A stretch of 64,000 bases of DNA from CAXXOK01 sp963666755 (GTDB lineage Bacteria > Bacillota > Clostridia > Christensenellales > Aristaeellaceae): assembly GCA_963666755.2 (NCBI GenBank), contig CAXXGW010000009.1, positions 1,922,001 through 1,986,000 of the forward strand, given 5' to 3'. Numbering within the stretch: the first letter of the stretch is position 1; the number at the start of each line of letters is the position of its first letter. Positions 42,398 to 49,541 of the stretch are shown here, one piece after another. Below the pieces are notes generated by a model. The model was not told where the DNA came from, ran no database searches, and was given only the letters and a program-made list of their open reading frames with translations. The position numbers and the translations under genes were made by a program.

Positions 42398-43974
42398 TTG
42401 GCATCACCCGCCGCAGGAGGGGTCAGCGGGCAGTGGTCGCCGGGCACTTCCAGTTCGTTGCCCTTGCCTTTGCCGCTGAGCCAGTTTTCAATCGCCATGC
42501 GCAGCATCGTTTCATTGGCATGGCTCAGTTCGCCGGATACGTTCAGGGCGTTGAAGAGCTTGGCATAGTTGGCGCGGAAGAAGTCCGGGAACCCTTCCTT
42601 GAACAGGAGCAGGCTCTTGGGCGTCATATCCTTGGGGAGCATCCCCTGCGTGGCAGCGTACAGGAACGCCACCTGCAGCGCCAGCGGCATGGGTGCGTTG
42701 TTGCGCTGTTTGCACAGCTCCGTCAGCTTCTCGCCGTAATGCAGCTTATCCTGCGTGGAAGCGTCCAGATCGCTGGCAAACTGCGCGAACACCTGCAGTT
42801 CCCGGTACTGTGCCAGTTCCAGGCGCAGTTTGCCCGCCAGCTTGCGGATGCTCTTGCATTGCGCGGCGCCGCCCACACGGCTCACCGACAGACCACCGTT
42901 GACCGCCGGGCGGATGCCTTCGCGGAACATCTCGGTATCCAGAAAAATCTGCCCGTCGGTAATGGAGATCACGTTGGTCGGGATGTAGGCGGAAATATCC
43001 CCGGCCTGCGTTTCGATAATCGGCAGCGCCGTCATGCTGCCGCCGCCCAGCTCCTCACTCAGGCAGGCCGCGCGTTCCAGCAGGCGGCTGTGCAGGTAGA
43101 ACACATCGCCCGGGTAGGCCTCGCGTCCCGGCGGCCTGTGCAGCAGCAGCGACATGGCACGGTACGCGACCGCGTGCTTGCTCAGATCGTCATAGACGAT
43201 CAGCACATCGCGGCCCTTGTACATGAACCATTCCGCCATGGCGCAGCCCGCGTAGGGGGCAATGTACTGCATCGTGGCACTGTCCGCCGCCGTGGCGCTG
43301 ACCACGGTGGTGTAATCCATCGCGCCGGCCGAGCGCAGGTGGGAAATCATCTGCGCCACACTGCTGGCCTTCTGCCCGATGGCCACGTAGATGCATACAA
43401 CGTTGGCGCCCTTCTGGTTCAGGATGGTATCAATGGCGATGCTGGTCTTGCCGGTTTGCCGGTCGCCGATAATCAGCTCGCGCTGCCCGCGCCCGATTGG
43501 CACCATCGCGTCGATGGACAGGAGGCCCGTCTGCAGCGGCACGCCTACCGGCTTGCGGCTTAAAATCGGGGGCGCGGCCACTTCCAGCGGCCGATACTCG
43601 GCGCTTACGGGTGCGTCGCCCCCATCCAGCGGCATCCCCAGCGGATCGACCACGTGGCCCAGCAGCCCATCCCCACAGGGGACGGAGAGCACACGCCCCG
43701 TGCCATAGGCGGACATACCCACGGCAATGGAATCGTCCTCGCTCAGCGCCACGGCATAGACCAGTTTTTCCTCCAGGTTCATGGCAATGGCAAAGCTTCC
43801 GCTCTCCAGCTCGATCATTTCGCCCAGCTTGCAGTCGTTCAGGCCATCGATGTGGAGCACGCCGTCCCCCACGAACAGCACCTTACCGGTGCTGCGTACA
43901 TCAACGGAGCGCTCGTAGCCGCCCAGCCGCTCCTTGAGGCTCTGCCCGACCGTTTTCCATGTGGTTTGGGTCAT
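42394..43974 (-). CDS. atpA: ATP synthase F1 alpha subunit
   Basis: 526 residues. Walker A G-D-R-Q-T-G-K-T, Y-V-A-I-G-Q-K, and the conserved S-V-S-R-V-G-G-A-A-Q segment with the arginine near the catalytic interface are present. It is slightly longer than typical (~505) through a C-terminal extension rich in Gly/Pro. Non-catalytic nucleotide-binding subunit of F1. Four-base overlaps join it to both atpH and atpG. Confidence 0.96.
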   Translation of the reverse strand: MTQTTWKTVGQSLKERLGGYERSVDVRSTGKVLFVGDGVLHIDGLNDCKLGEMIELESGSFAIAMNLEEKLVYAVALSEDDSIAVGMSAYGTGRVLSVPCGDGLLGHVVDPLGMPLDGGDAPVSAEYRPLEVAAPPILSRKPVGVPLQTGLLSIDAMVPIGRGQRELIIGDRQTGKTSIAIDTILNQKGANVVCIYVAIGQKASSVAQMISHLRSAGAMDYTTVVSATAADSATMQYIAPYAGCAMAEWFMYKGRDVLIVYDDLSKHAVAYRAMSLLLHRPPGREAYPGDVFYLHSRLLERAACLSEELGGGSMTALPIIETQAGDISAYIPTNVISITDGQIFLDTEMFREGIRPAVNGGLSVSRVGGAAQCKSIRKLAGKLRLELAQYRELQVFAQFASDLDASTQDKLHYGEKLTELCKQRNNAPMPLALQVAFLYAATQGMLPKDMTPKSLLLFKEGFPDFFRANYAKLFNALNVSGELSHANETMLRMAIENWLSGKGKGNELEVPGDHCPLTPPAAGDAK

Positions 43975-44267
43975 AGCTCCTCCTCATCGTGCCGTGTCAG
44001 CATTTTCTGCACGCCGTTCAGCTGCCCCGACAGCGAGCCGTCGTAAGCGCGCCCGTCCAACTCCACGCGCACGCCCGCGATCAGGCTTTTGTCTATGCGC
44101 AGGCTTAAGCGCACATGGCGGCCAAGCCGTTTTTCAAATTGCTGCACGATGCGTTTTTGTGCCGCTACGGATAACGGCATGCCCGACAAAATTCGGCCGT
44201 GCAACGCCGCGTGCCCTTCCGGCTCTTCCGTTTCCGGCGGGAGGGTCCTGGCTGATTCCTCACTCAC
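43971..44267 (-). CDS. atpH: Short ATP synthase delta subunit (C-terminal domain only)
   Basis: 98 residues. The second half reads as the C-terminal domain of the delta subunit (L-R-I-D-K-S-L-I-A-G-V-R-V-E-L-D-G...D-G-S-L-S-G-Q-L), the part that binds the b-subunit stalk. Delta is normally ~175-180 residues; the N-terminal helical domain that binds the top of F1 alpha is absent, and only three bases separate this gene from atpF, so it is not coded between them. The GG-type ribosome site is modest. Either the N-terminal domain is dispensable here or another protein supplies it. Confidence 0.8.
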   Translation of the reverse strand: MSEESARTLPPETEEPEGHAALHGRILSGMPLSVAAQKRIVQQFEKRLGRHVRLSLRIDKSLIAGVRVELDGRAYDGSLSGQLNGVQKMLTRHDEEEL

Positions 44268-44270
44268 GGC

Positions 44271-44753
44271 TCATTCCACCTTTTTCAGGAAGTCGTCCAC
44301 AAGTTTGGCATGATCGTCCAACGTCACTTCGCGTTGGAGGATTCTACCCGCCAGCTCCACGCTCAGCGTCGCCACCTCGTCACGCATTTCATTGCGCGCG
44401 TTCTTGAGCATGAAGTCCGCTTCCGTGTGCGCTTTGTTCATGGTCAGGTCGGCATTGGCATGCGCGTCCTCCAGGATTTGCTGCGCCTGCTCCTGCGCCT
44501 GCGCCACGCTCCGGGCGACCGTATCGGCCGCCTGCTTGCGGGTTTCTTCCAGCTCCTGCTGAGCCTGATCCTGCTGCACGCGCAGCTGATCCTGCGCGTC
44601 GGACACATCCTGCAGCTGCTTGGCCACATTGGCCGAGCGGGCGTTCATGTACCGGCGCACGGGTTTATAGAGCAGGAAATACAACGCGACCAGAAGGATC
44701 GCGGCATTGACGACATGCAACAGGATGGACAGCGGGTTGAACATACCCTCCAC
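44271..44753 (-). CDS. atpF: ATP synthase F0 b subunit
   Basis: 160 residues: one N-terminal membrane helix (about 8-28) followed by a long charged, Gln/Ala-rich coiled coil, the peripheral stalk. Length is normal. GTG start at 44753 with GGGGGATGAG upstream; an ATG three codons later is a second option. In the usual place between atpE and atpH. Confidence 0.93.
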   Translation of the reverse strand: MEGMFNPLSILLHVVNAAILLVALYFLLYKPVRRYMNARSANVAKQLQDVSDAQDQLRVQQDQAQQELEETRKQAADTVARSVAQAQEQAQQILEDAHANADLTMNKAHTEADFMLKNARNEMRDEVATLSVELAGRILQREVTLDDHAKLVDDFLKKVE

Positions 44754-44785
44754 GTCTCATCCCCCCTTCTTTGTGATAGCAAGCG

Positions 44786-45022
44786 TCACGCCTTGGCACC
44801 CAGGATAAACACGATCAGGATGCCCACCAGCAGCGCGTACACCGCGCAGGTTTCCATCATGATGAGGCCGAACATCAGCGAGGAGTTGATTTTGCCCGCC
44901 GCTTCCGGCTGCCGCGCGATCGCTTCGACCGCTTTCCCGGTGGCGTTGCCCATGCCCAGCGCGGCGCCCGCGCCGCACAGCGCGGCGATACCCGCACCAA
45001 TGGCGATAATCCCCAATGTCAT
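44786..45022 (-). CDS. atpE: ATP synthase F0 c subunit
   Basis: 78 residues: two membrane helices joined by the polar loop A-R-Q-P-E (36-40). The ion-carrying carboxylate is Glu57. Of the Na+-type ligand set, Thr58 and Tyr62 are present, but the helix-1 Gln is replaced by Met24, so proton coupling is more likely though not certain. AGGAGG precedes the ATG. Confidence 0.95.
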   Translation of the reverse strand: MTLGIIAIGAGIAALCGAGAALGMGNATGKAVEAIARQPEAAGKINSSLMFGLIMMETCAVYALLVGILIVFILGAKA

Positions 45023-45088
45023 GGTAAATTCCTCCTTGACGTTATGGTTGGCTGTTCAAACCCGTTATGCGCAAAAGCGCGAATAACG

Positions 45089-45757
45089 CTACTCAATAGC
45101 CTCGCTGACGTACACCAGCGTGAGCAGCCCCAGCACGAACGTCTGGATGCCCACGTGCAGCACGTTAAAGTACGAGGCAACGACCGCCGGCAGGATGATG
45201 GGTACCACCGCGTAGATCAGCTGCATGATAATGCCGCCCACCATGATGTTGGCAAAAAGACGGATCGCAATGGAACAGGGGGCGATGAAATCCGTCAAAA
45301 TACGGATCGGCATCACGATCGGCGAGGGGGTGCAAAGCCCTTGAATGCGCCCCTTGATGCCGCCCCGGAACTTGAGGCCCGCAACGTTTACCGTCATAAA
45401 GGTACAAAGGCCGAGTGCAAAGGTACAGTTGATATCCTCCGTGGCGGGCGGCAGGCCGAACAGCTCGATGATGGTGTTAAAGAACACGTAGGTCATCAAC
45501 GTCATACTCACGGGGGCGACAAAATCGGCCGCATGGCCCACCTTGCCCTCCGCCCAGCGGTGGATTCCGTCCACCGCCAGCTCTACCACGTTCTGCGCCC
45601 CCTTGGGCACCGGCTTCATCCGCCGCACGACTAAAAAGTACAGGAGCGTCAGGCCAATCAGGAGGGCGCCCATCACATACCAGGAGATGACCACCGACAG
45701 GCCCACGTTGACGCCAAGCACCTCATACGGGGTTGGAAACAGGCTTACTTCGAGCAA
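45089..45757 (-). CDS. atpB: ATP synthase F0 a subunit
   Basis: 222 residues, about five or six helices. The essential Arg lies in I-A-I-R-L-F-A-N-I-M-V-G-G, and the last helix has I-Q-T-F-V-L-G-L-L-T. TTG at 45757 is the best start: AGAAGG lies seven to eight bases before it and the frame then overlaps the previous gene by 13 bases; no ATG or GTG is near. It forms the ion half-channels next to the c ring. Confidence 0.92.
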   Translation of the reverse strand: MLEVSLFPTPYEVLGVNVGLSVVISWYVMGALLIGLTLLYFLVVRRMKPVPKGAQNVVELAVDGIHRWAEGKVGHAADFVAPVSMTLMTYVFFNTIIELFGLPPATEDINCTFALGLCTFMTVNVAGLKFRGGIKGRIQGLCTPSPIVMPIRILTDFIAPCSIAIRLFANIMVGGIIMQLIYAVVPIILPAVVASYFNVLHVGIQTFVLGLLTLVYVSEAIE

Positions 45758-46035
45758 GGGGGCACCTTCTTTCGAGCCAAACGGTAAAGCGACCAGGTAA
45801 CGCTCAGCAGCGCCAGCGTCGCCGCGACGGTAAAGGCCAGCAGCAGCGGGATGGAAACCATCGCCCACACGACCAGCGCGGCCGCCCATAACCCCACCTT
45901 GAGGAAAAACAGCCAGCGACGGGGGGGTTCATCCAGAACGGCGCGTTTCATCAGCCATCCCTGCAGCGCCCCAAACCCGATCCCCGTCAGAGCGGCCACA
46001 AGGTACAGAAACCAGGGAACCTTCGAAAAATCCAT
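45745..46035 (-). CDS. Small membrane protein at the head of the atp operon (AtpI-like by position)
   Basis: 96 residues with three hydrophobic stretches (about 8-28, 42-58, 62-82). Position directly before atpB is that of AtpI, a small protein linked to c-ring assembly and Mg2+ in other bacteria. The sequence itself carries no mark I recognise as AtpI, so the name rests on location. GGGAGGGG precedes the ATG at 46035. Confidence 0.65.
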   Translation of the reverse strand: MDFSKVPWFLYLVAALTGIGFGALQGWLMKRAVLDEPPRRWLFFLKVGLWAAALVVWAMVSIPLLLAFTVAATLALLSVTWSLYRLARKKVPPCSK

Positions 46036-46071
46036 CCGCGCCCCTCCCGCACACAAGTTGGGGATGCAACA

Positions 46072-46080
46072 ATTATAACA
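46072..46080 (-). promoter_or_regulatory. Promoter of the atp operon
   Basis: Minus strand TGT-TATAAT extended -10 (46080-46072), 37 bases before the AtpI-like start. The -35 region (CTTTCG) is poor. Confidence 0.6.
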
Positions 46081-46191
46081 CATCCGTCCAAAAACGAAAG
46101 AGTGCCGCAACGTAAATCGTTGCCGGCTTCATTGCCGTTTTGAACGATCAGGGAACCGTATCCTTTTTTGCGTACCGAAACAGAAAGCGTC

Positions 46192-46590
46192 CTATTGTGA
46201 GGAGCCGATCATCCTTTTTTCCAGACAGGTTTCCTTAAACGGCAACGCGCATTCCTGCGCGCCTGCCGCACGGACGCAGCGCAGGCGGTTTGCGGCGGCA
46301 GGTCCGGTGGGGGGCAGGTGGTGCGTGTCATCCCCGGAAACGTACAGCCCGCCTTGCAGCATATGCGTATTCTGCGCGGAAGGGTCGTCCTTGGGCATAG
46401 GGTGCAGCCGTCCGGGCAGGGGCGCCGGAATGCCCGCGGGCGCCGCCACCAGCCCGGCCGTCGTTGGCTGCAGCGGCTCCGCCTGTGCCGAAAGCACCAG
46501 CAGCGTAAGCGCGATGCCCAACAGGAGCGCCAGCAGCACGCGTACCCGAATACGGCGGGCGGAATTGCCATTGGCAGCGTAGGTTTCCAT
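46192..46590 (-). CDS. Membrane-anchored or secreted protein, unrecognised
   Basis: 132 residues. A basic N-terminus with a hydrophobic helix (about 17-37, ending L-S-A-Q-A) serves as signal or anchor; the rest is Pro/Ala-rich and low in structure, with three Cys near the end. GGGAGG precedes the ATG, and a TTGACA-N18-TAAAAT promoter lies behind, supporting a real gene. No family recognised. Confidence 0.6.
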   Translation of the reverse strand: METYAANGNSARRIRVRVLLALLLGIALTLLVLSAQAEPLQPTTAGLVAAPAGIPAPLPGRLHPMPKDDPSAQNTHMLQGGLYVSGDDTHHLPPTGPAAANRLRCVRAAGAQECALPFKETCLEKRMIGSSQ

Positions 46591-46639
46591 GCGGCGTTCC
46601 CTCCCCCCGGATTTTTAACCCCTTGCGGTTTTCAGCCGC

Positions 46640-46669
46640 ATTTTAACACGATGGTGTTTTCTCTGTCAA
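46640..46669 (-). promoter_or_regulatory. Promoter of the 46.2-kb gene
   Basis: Minus strand TTGACA (46669-46664), 18-base spacer, TAAAAT (46645-46640). A small hairpin follows at the expected transcript start. Confidence 0.75.
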
Positions 46670-46691
46670 TGAAACCGTTCCGCGACGGGGG

Positions 46692-46967
46692 TCAGGGCTG
46701 CTCTCCGCTTTCGCGCGCCCATTCCTCGCAACGCTCAATCCGGTCGCCCTCGTCCTGGGTGGCTGGGTCGAAGGCAAATTCGTGCAGCTGTTTGCAGGCA
46801 AAGCGCTCACACTGGCCGCAGTTGGCCTTGCCACGCTCTTCGCAACAGCTCTTAATCGTGCACTTGGGGCCCCAAAACGGCTTCTTGATCGCCAGGCAGC
46901 CTTCGCACTTCATTATTTCGCGCCACTTGCACTCGCTGCAAAGCAAGCCGCATCTGGATTCGATCAT
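46692..46967 (-). CDS. DUF3795-type cysteine-rich protein
   Basis: 91 residues with 11 Cys: C-G-L-L-C-S-E-C, C-E-G-C, C-x-I-K-S-C-C, C-G-x-C and F-A-C, the arrangement of DUF3795 proteins, likely a metal- or FeS-binding fold. Function not established. ATG at 46967 follows GAGGAGG. It has its own consensus promoter overlapping the glycyl-tRNA synthetase terminator. Confidence 0.82.
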   Translation of the reverse strand: MIESRCGLLCSECKWREIMKCEGCLAIKKPFWGPKCTIKSCCEERGKANCGQCERFACKQLHEFAFDPATQDEGDRIERCEEWARESGEQP

Positions 46968-47018
46968 GGTTTGCGCCTCCTCGGGGCGGAGCGGGTTACC
47001 CGCCCCATCCGTTCGTGT

Positions 47019-47047
47019 ATCATAGCAAAAAGAGCGCCGGGTGTCAA
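47019..47047 (-). promoter_or_regulatory. Promoter of the DUF3795 gene
   Basis: Minus strand TTGACA (47047-47042), 17-base spacer, TATGAT (47024-47019). The -35 lies in the loop of the glyQS terminator. Confidence 0.8.
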
Positions 47048-47055
47048 TCCGGCGC
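47026..47055 (-). terminator. Terminator of glyQS
   Basis: GCGCCGG/CCGGCGC stem (47034-47055), then TCTTTTT on the minus strand. Confidence 0.75.
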
Positions 47056-47095
47056 CGGTATGGCAAGGGGAATCGTCTGCCATGGAGGGGGACTG

Positions 47096-48484
47096 TTAAA
47101 AATCCATGCGGGCCGCGATATAGGCCTGCAGATCGTCAATCGCCACCCGCTCCTGCTGCATGGTGTCGCGGTCGCGCACGGTTACGGTGCCGTTCTCCTG
47201 CGTGTCGAAATCCACCGTGATGCAGAAGGGCGTGCCGATCTCATCCTGACGGCGGTAGCGCTTGCCGATGGAGCCGGTTTCGTCATAATCAACCATAAAG
47301 TGCTTGCTCAGCTTCGCGTGCACCTCGCCGGCCAGTTCGCCCAGCTTGTTCTTCTGCAGGGGCAGCACGGCGGCCTTGAAGGGCGCCAGCGCCGGGTGCA
47401 GGTGCAGCACAACGCGGCTGTCGCCGCCGTCCAGCTCCTGCTCCTCATAAGCGTTGCACAGGAAGGCCAGCGCCACGCGGTCGGCGCCCAGCGACGGCTC
47501 GATCACGTACGGGATAAACCGCTCGTTGGTCACCGGGTCGATGTACTCCATGTTTTCGCCGCTCACGCGCTGATGGGCTTTCAGGTCGAAGTCCGTACGG
47601 TCGGCAATACCCCACAGCTCACCCCAGCCAAAGGGGAAAGCGAACTCGAAATCGGTGGTCGCGGTGGAGTAGTGCGAGAGCTCCTCCGGCTTATGGTCGC
47701 GCAGGCGCAGGCTTTCCTCGTGCATGCCCAGCTTCAGCAGCCAATCGCGGCAGAAGGCGCGCCAGTACTGGAACCACTCCATATCCTCGCCGGGCTTGCA
47801 GAAGAACTCCAGCTCCATCTGCTCAAACTCCCGGATGCGGAAAATAAAGTTGCCAGGCGTGATTTCATTGCGGAAGGATTTGCCGATCTGCCCCACGCCC
47901 ATGGGCAGTTTGCGGCGCGTGGAGCGCACGATGCTCTTGAAATTCACAAAGATGCCCTGCGCGGTTTCCGGCCGCAGGTAAAGCTCGGCGGCGCTATCCT
48001 CATTCACGCCCTGATGGGTTTTGAACATCAGGTTGAACTTGCGGATGCCGGTAAAATCGTGCTTGCCGCAGCTGGGGCAGGGAATCTGCTTTTCTTCGAT
48101 AAACTTTTCAAACTGCTCGTCGTTCCAGCCGTCGGCCTGGATTTCCTCGCCATGCTCCTTGCCCCAGTCCTCAATCAGCTTGTCGGCGCGGAAACGTTCC
48201 TTGCAGGCTTTGCAGTCCATCAGCGGATCGTTGAACGTGCCCACGTGGCCGCTGGCCACCCAGACATTGCGATTCATCAGGATCGCGCTGTCCAGGCCCA
48301 CGTTGTACTTGCTTTCCTGCACAAATTTACGCCACCAGGCGCGCTTGATGTTGTTTTTGTACTCTACGCCCAGCGGGCCGTAATCCCAGGAATTCGCCAG
48401 CCCCCCGTAGATTTCGCTGCCCGGAAAGATGAAGCCGCGCCCCTTGCACAGGGCTACCAGCTTTTCCATGGTCAAAGCGGCCAT
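47096..48484 (-). CDS. glyQS: Glycyl-tRNA synthetase, single-chain type
   Basis: 462 residues, the alpha2 class II form found in many Firmicutes in place of the two-gene glyQ/glyS. Marks: G-F-I-F-P-G-S-E-I-Y-G-G, W-D-Y-G-P-L-G near the start, the four-Cys insert C-K-A-C...C-P-S-C, motif 2 F-R-N-E-I-T-P, and the Arg-containing motif 3 G-A-D-R. GGAGGG precedes the ATG. It has its own promoter and terminator, with no T-box leader seen. Confidence 0.96.
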   Translation of the reverse strand: MAALTMEKLVALCKGRGFIFPGSEIYGGLANSWDYGPLGVEYKNNIKRAWWRKFVQESKYNVGLDSAILMNRNVWVASGHVGTFNDPLMDCKACKERFRADKLIEDWGKEHGEEIQADGWNDEQFEKFIEEKQIPCPSCGKHDFTGIRKFNLMFKTHQGVNEDSAAELYLRPETAQGIFVNFKSIVRSTRRKLPMGVGQIGKSFRNEITPGNFIFRIREFEQMELEFFCKPGEDMEWFQYWRAFCRDWLLKLGMHEESLRLRDHKPEELSHYSTATTDFEFAFPFGWGELWGIADRTDFDLKAHQRVSGENMEYIDPVTNERFIPYVIEPSLGADRVALAFLCNAYEEQELDGGDSRVVLHLHPALAPFKAAVLPLQKNKLGELAGEVHAKLSKHFMVDYDETGSIGKRYRRQDEIGTPFCITVDFDTQENGTVTVRDRDTMQQERVAIDDLQAYIAARMDF

Positions 48485-48517
48485 ACGTTTCCCTCCACCT
48501 GTGAAAAATCATTCCTT

Positions 48518-48546
48518 ATCATAAGGGCAGGCACGCGCTTTGTCAA
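48518..48546 (-). promoter_or_regulatory. Promoter of glyQS
   Basis: Minus strand TTGACA (48546-48541), 17-base spacer, TATGAT (48523-48518). Confidence 0.85.
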
Positions 48547-48596
48547 GCGTGGCGCGGATTATCCCCCCCGTGACGCAGCAGTCTACGCCGCGTAGG

Positions 48597-48625
48597 TTGT
48601 GGGGCAGCGCTGCCCATGGTAAAAT
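48597..48625 (+). promoter_or_regulatory. Promoter with internal palindrome, HTH-desulfoferrodoxin gene
   Basis: TTGTGG (48597-48602), 17-base spacer, TGG-TAAAAT extended -10 (48620-48625). The spacer is filled by the perfect palindrome GGGCAGCGCTGCCC (48602-48615), where a bound dimer would block RNA polymerase. Confidence 0.7.
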
Positions 48626-48655
48626 AACTGCGGCACAGGAAAGGGATGGAAGCCG

Positions 48656-49270
48656 ATGAGTGAACTGATCCGGGGCGAAACCATCAAAGCGTTGCGGGAA
48701 AAGCGGCACCTGACCCAGAAACAGGTGGCCGACCGCGTGCTGGTCAGCGATAAGACCATTTCCAAGTGGGAAACCGGTCGGGGTCTGCCGGACATCACCC
48801 TGCTGGAGCCGCTGGCCAGGGCGCTGGGCACTTCTGTGGCGGAGCTGCTGTCCGGCCGCTGTATTGAAAACCGCAACCGCGCGGCCAACCTGCTGCGCGG
48901 CAGCTTCTATGTATGCCCATTATGCGGGAATGTGCTGTTTTCGGTCGGGCAGGGCGCATACAGCTGTTGCGGCATTACCCTGCCGCCGCAGGAGGCGGAG
49001 CCGGAGGACGAAGCGCACCGCTTCCGGGTGGAAGCTGTGGAAGGCGATCTGTACGTAACCCTTGACCACCCAATGGAGCGGGAGCACTACCTTTCGCTGA
49101 TCGCATACGGTACGCAGGATCAGCTGCTGCTGCGTAAGCTCTATCCGGAGCAGAACGGCGAGGCGCGTTTCCCCCGCATTGGCTCCGGGGTGCTGTACGC
49201 CTACTGTAATCGACATGGGCTGTACCGCAGGCGGGTGGAACCGCTTAAAACCAACGCACGCCGCCCTTGA
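48656..49270 (+). CDS. XRE-type regulator fused to a complete desulfoferrodoxin (superoxide reductase) domain
   Basis: 204 residues. Residues 8-65 are an XRE helix-turn-helix (K-Q-V-A-D-R-V-L-V-S-D-K-T-I-S-K-W-E). After a short linker comes a desulforedoxin-type FeCys4 centre (Cys87, Cys90, Cys104, Cys105) and a superoxide reductase core in which all five iron ligands are visible: His121, His138 and His144 (H-P-M-E-R-E-H), Cys184 and His187 (C-N-R-H-G). The Lys that normally precedes the first His is Ala here. It probably senses superoxide or redox state through iron and acts on its own promoter; it may also retain enzymatic activity. AGGAAAGGG precedes the ATG. Confidence 0.85.
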   Translation: MSELIRGETIKALREKRHLTQKQVADRVLVSDKTISKWETGRGLPDITLLEPLARALGTSVAELLSGRCIENRNRAANLLRGSFYVCPLCGNVLFSVGQGAYSCCGITLPPQEAEPEDEAHRFRVEAVEGDLYVTLDHPMEREHYLSLIAYGTQDQLLLRKLYPEQNGEARFPRIGSGVLYAYCNRHGLYRRRVEPLKTNARRP

Positions 49271-49296
49271 CAGTATGCCCCGCGCCGGTGTATCAT
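49267..49296 (+). promoter_or_regulatory. Promoter of the MutS2-like leader transcript
   Basis: TTGACA (49267-49272), 18-base spacer, TATCAT (49291-49296). It overlaps the stop codon of the preceding gene. Confidence 0.7.
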
Positions 49297-49323
49297 AAAG
49301 TATCAACTTTTGGAGGTACGCTT

Positions 49324-49341
49324 GTGTTGTCGGTTCGCTAA
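49324..49341 (+). CDS. Possible leader peptide, 5 residues
   Basis: GTG plus four codons and TAA, seven bases after TGGAGGT. Proposed as a regulatory frame only; its fourth codon lies in a CGGTT that competes for the same partner as the downstream RNA fold. Confidence 0.35.
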   Translation: MLSVR

Positions 49342-49343
49342 GG

Positions 49344-49441
49344 GGCACGGGTCGGAACGGTTGAACAGGGCGATGGCATGATCGCCTGTTTGCTTTCCGG
49401 CGCGGCGACCTTACAGCCTGCAACCGGGACGTGCCTTTTTT
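49344..49441 (+). ncRNA. Structured leader or small RNA with terminator before the MutS2 relative
   Basis: GGCACG (49344-49349) pairs with CGTGCC (49430-49435), directly followed by six Ts. Inside, CGGTT (49358-49362) pairs with AACCG (49422-49426), and ACAGG..CGAT pairs with ATCG..CCTGT (about 49365-49389). Alternatively GGTCG (49350-49354) pairs with CGACC (49406-49410). No SRP, 6S, T-box or RNase P signature is seen. It may end a short RNA or attenuate the downstream gene. Confidence 0.5.
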
Positions 49442-49541
49442 GTGTTACCCCGGTTTCCGGCTTCACTGCTGTGCAAACCCGTGCCCCGCTTCCGTTCATG
49501 CCGGTTTTTCCCATCGGACGGTTGGAAGGAGCGGATTTTCC

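Noticed and set aside
49344..49441. SRP (4.5S-like) or 6S RNA
   Set aside because: The conserved SRP tetraloop and asymmetric bulge are missing, and the fold lacks the long rod with central bubble of 6S RNA.
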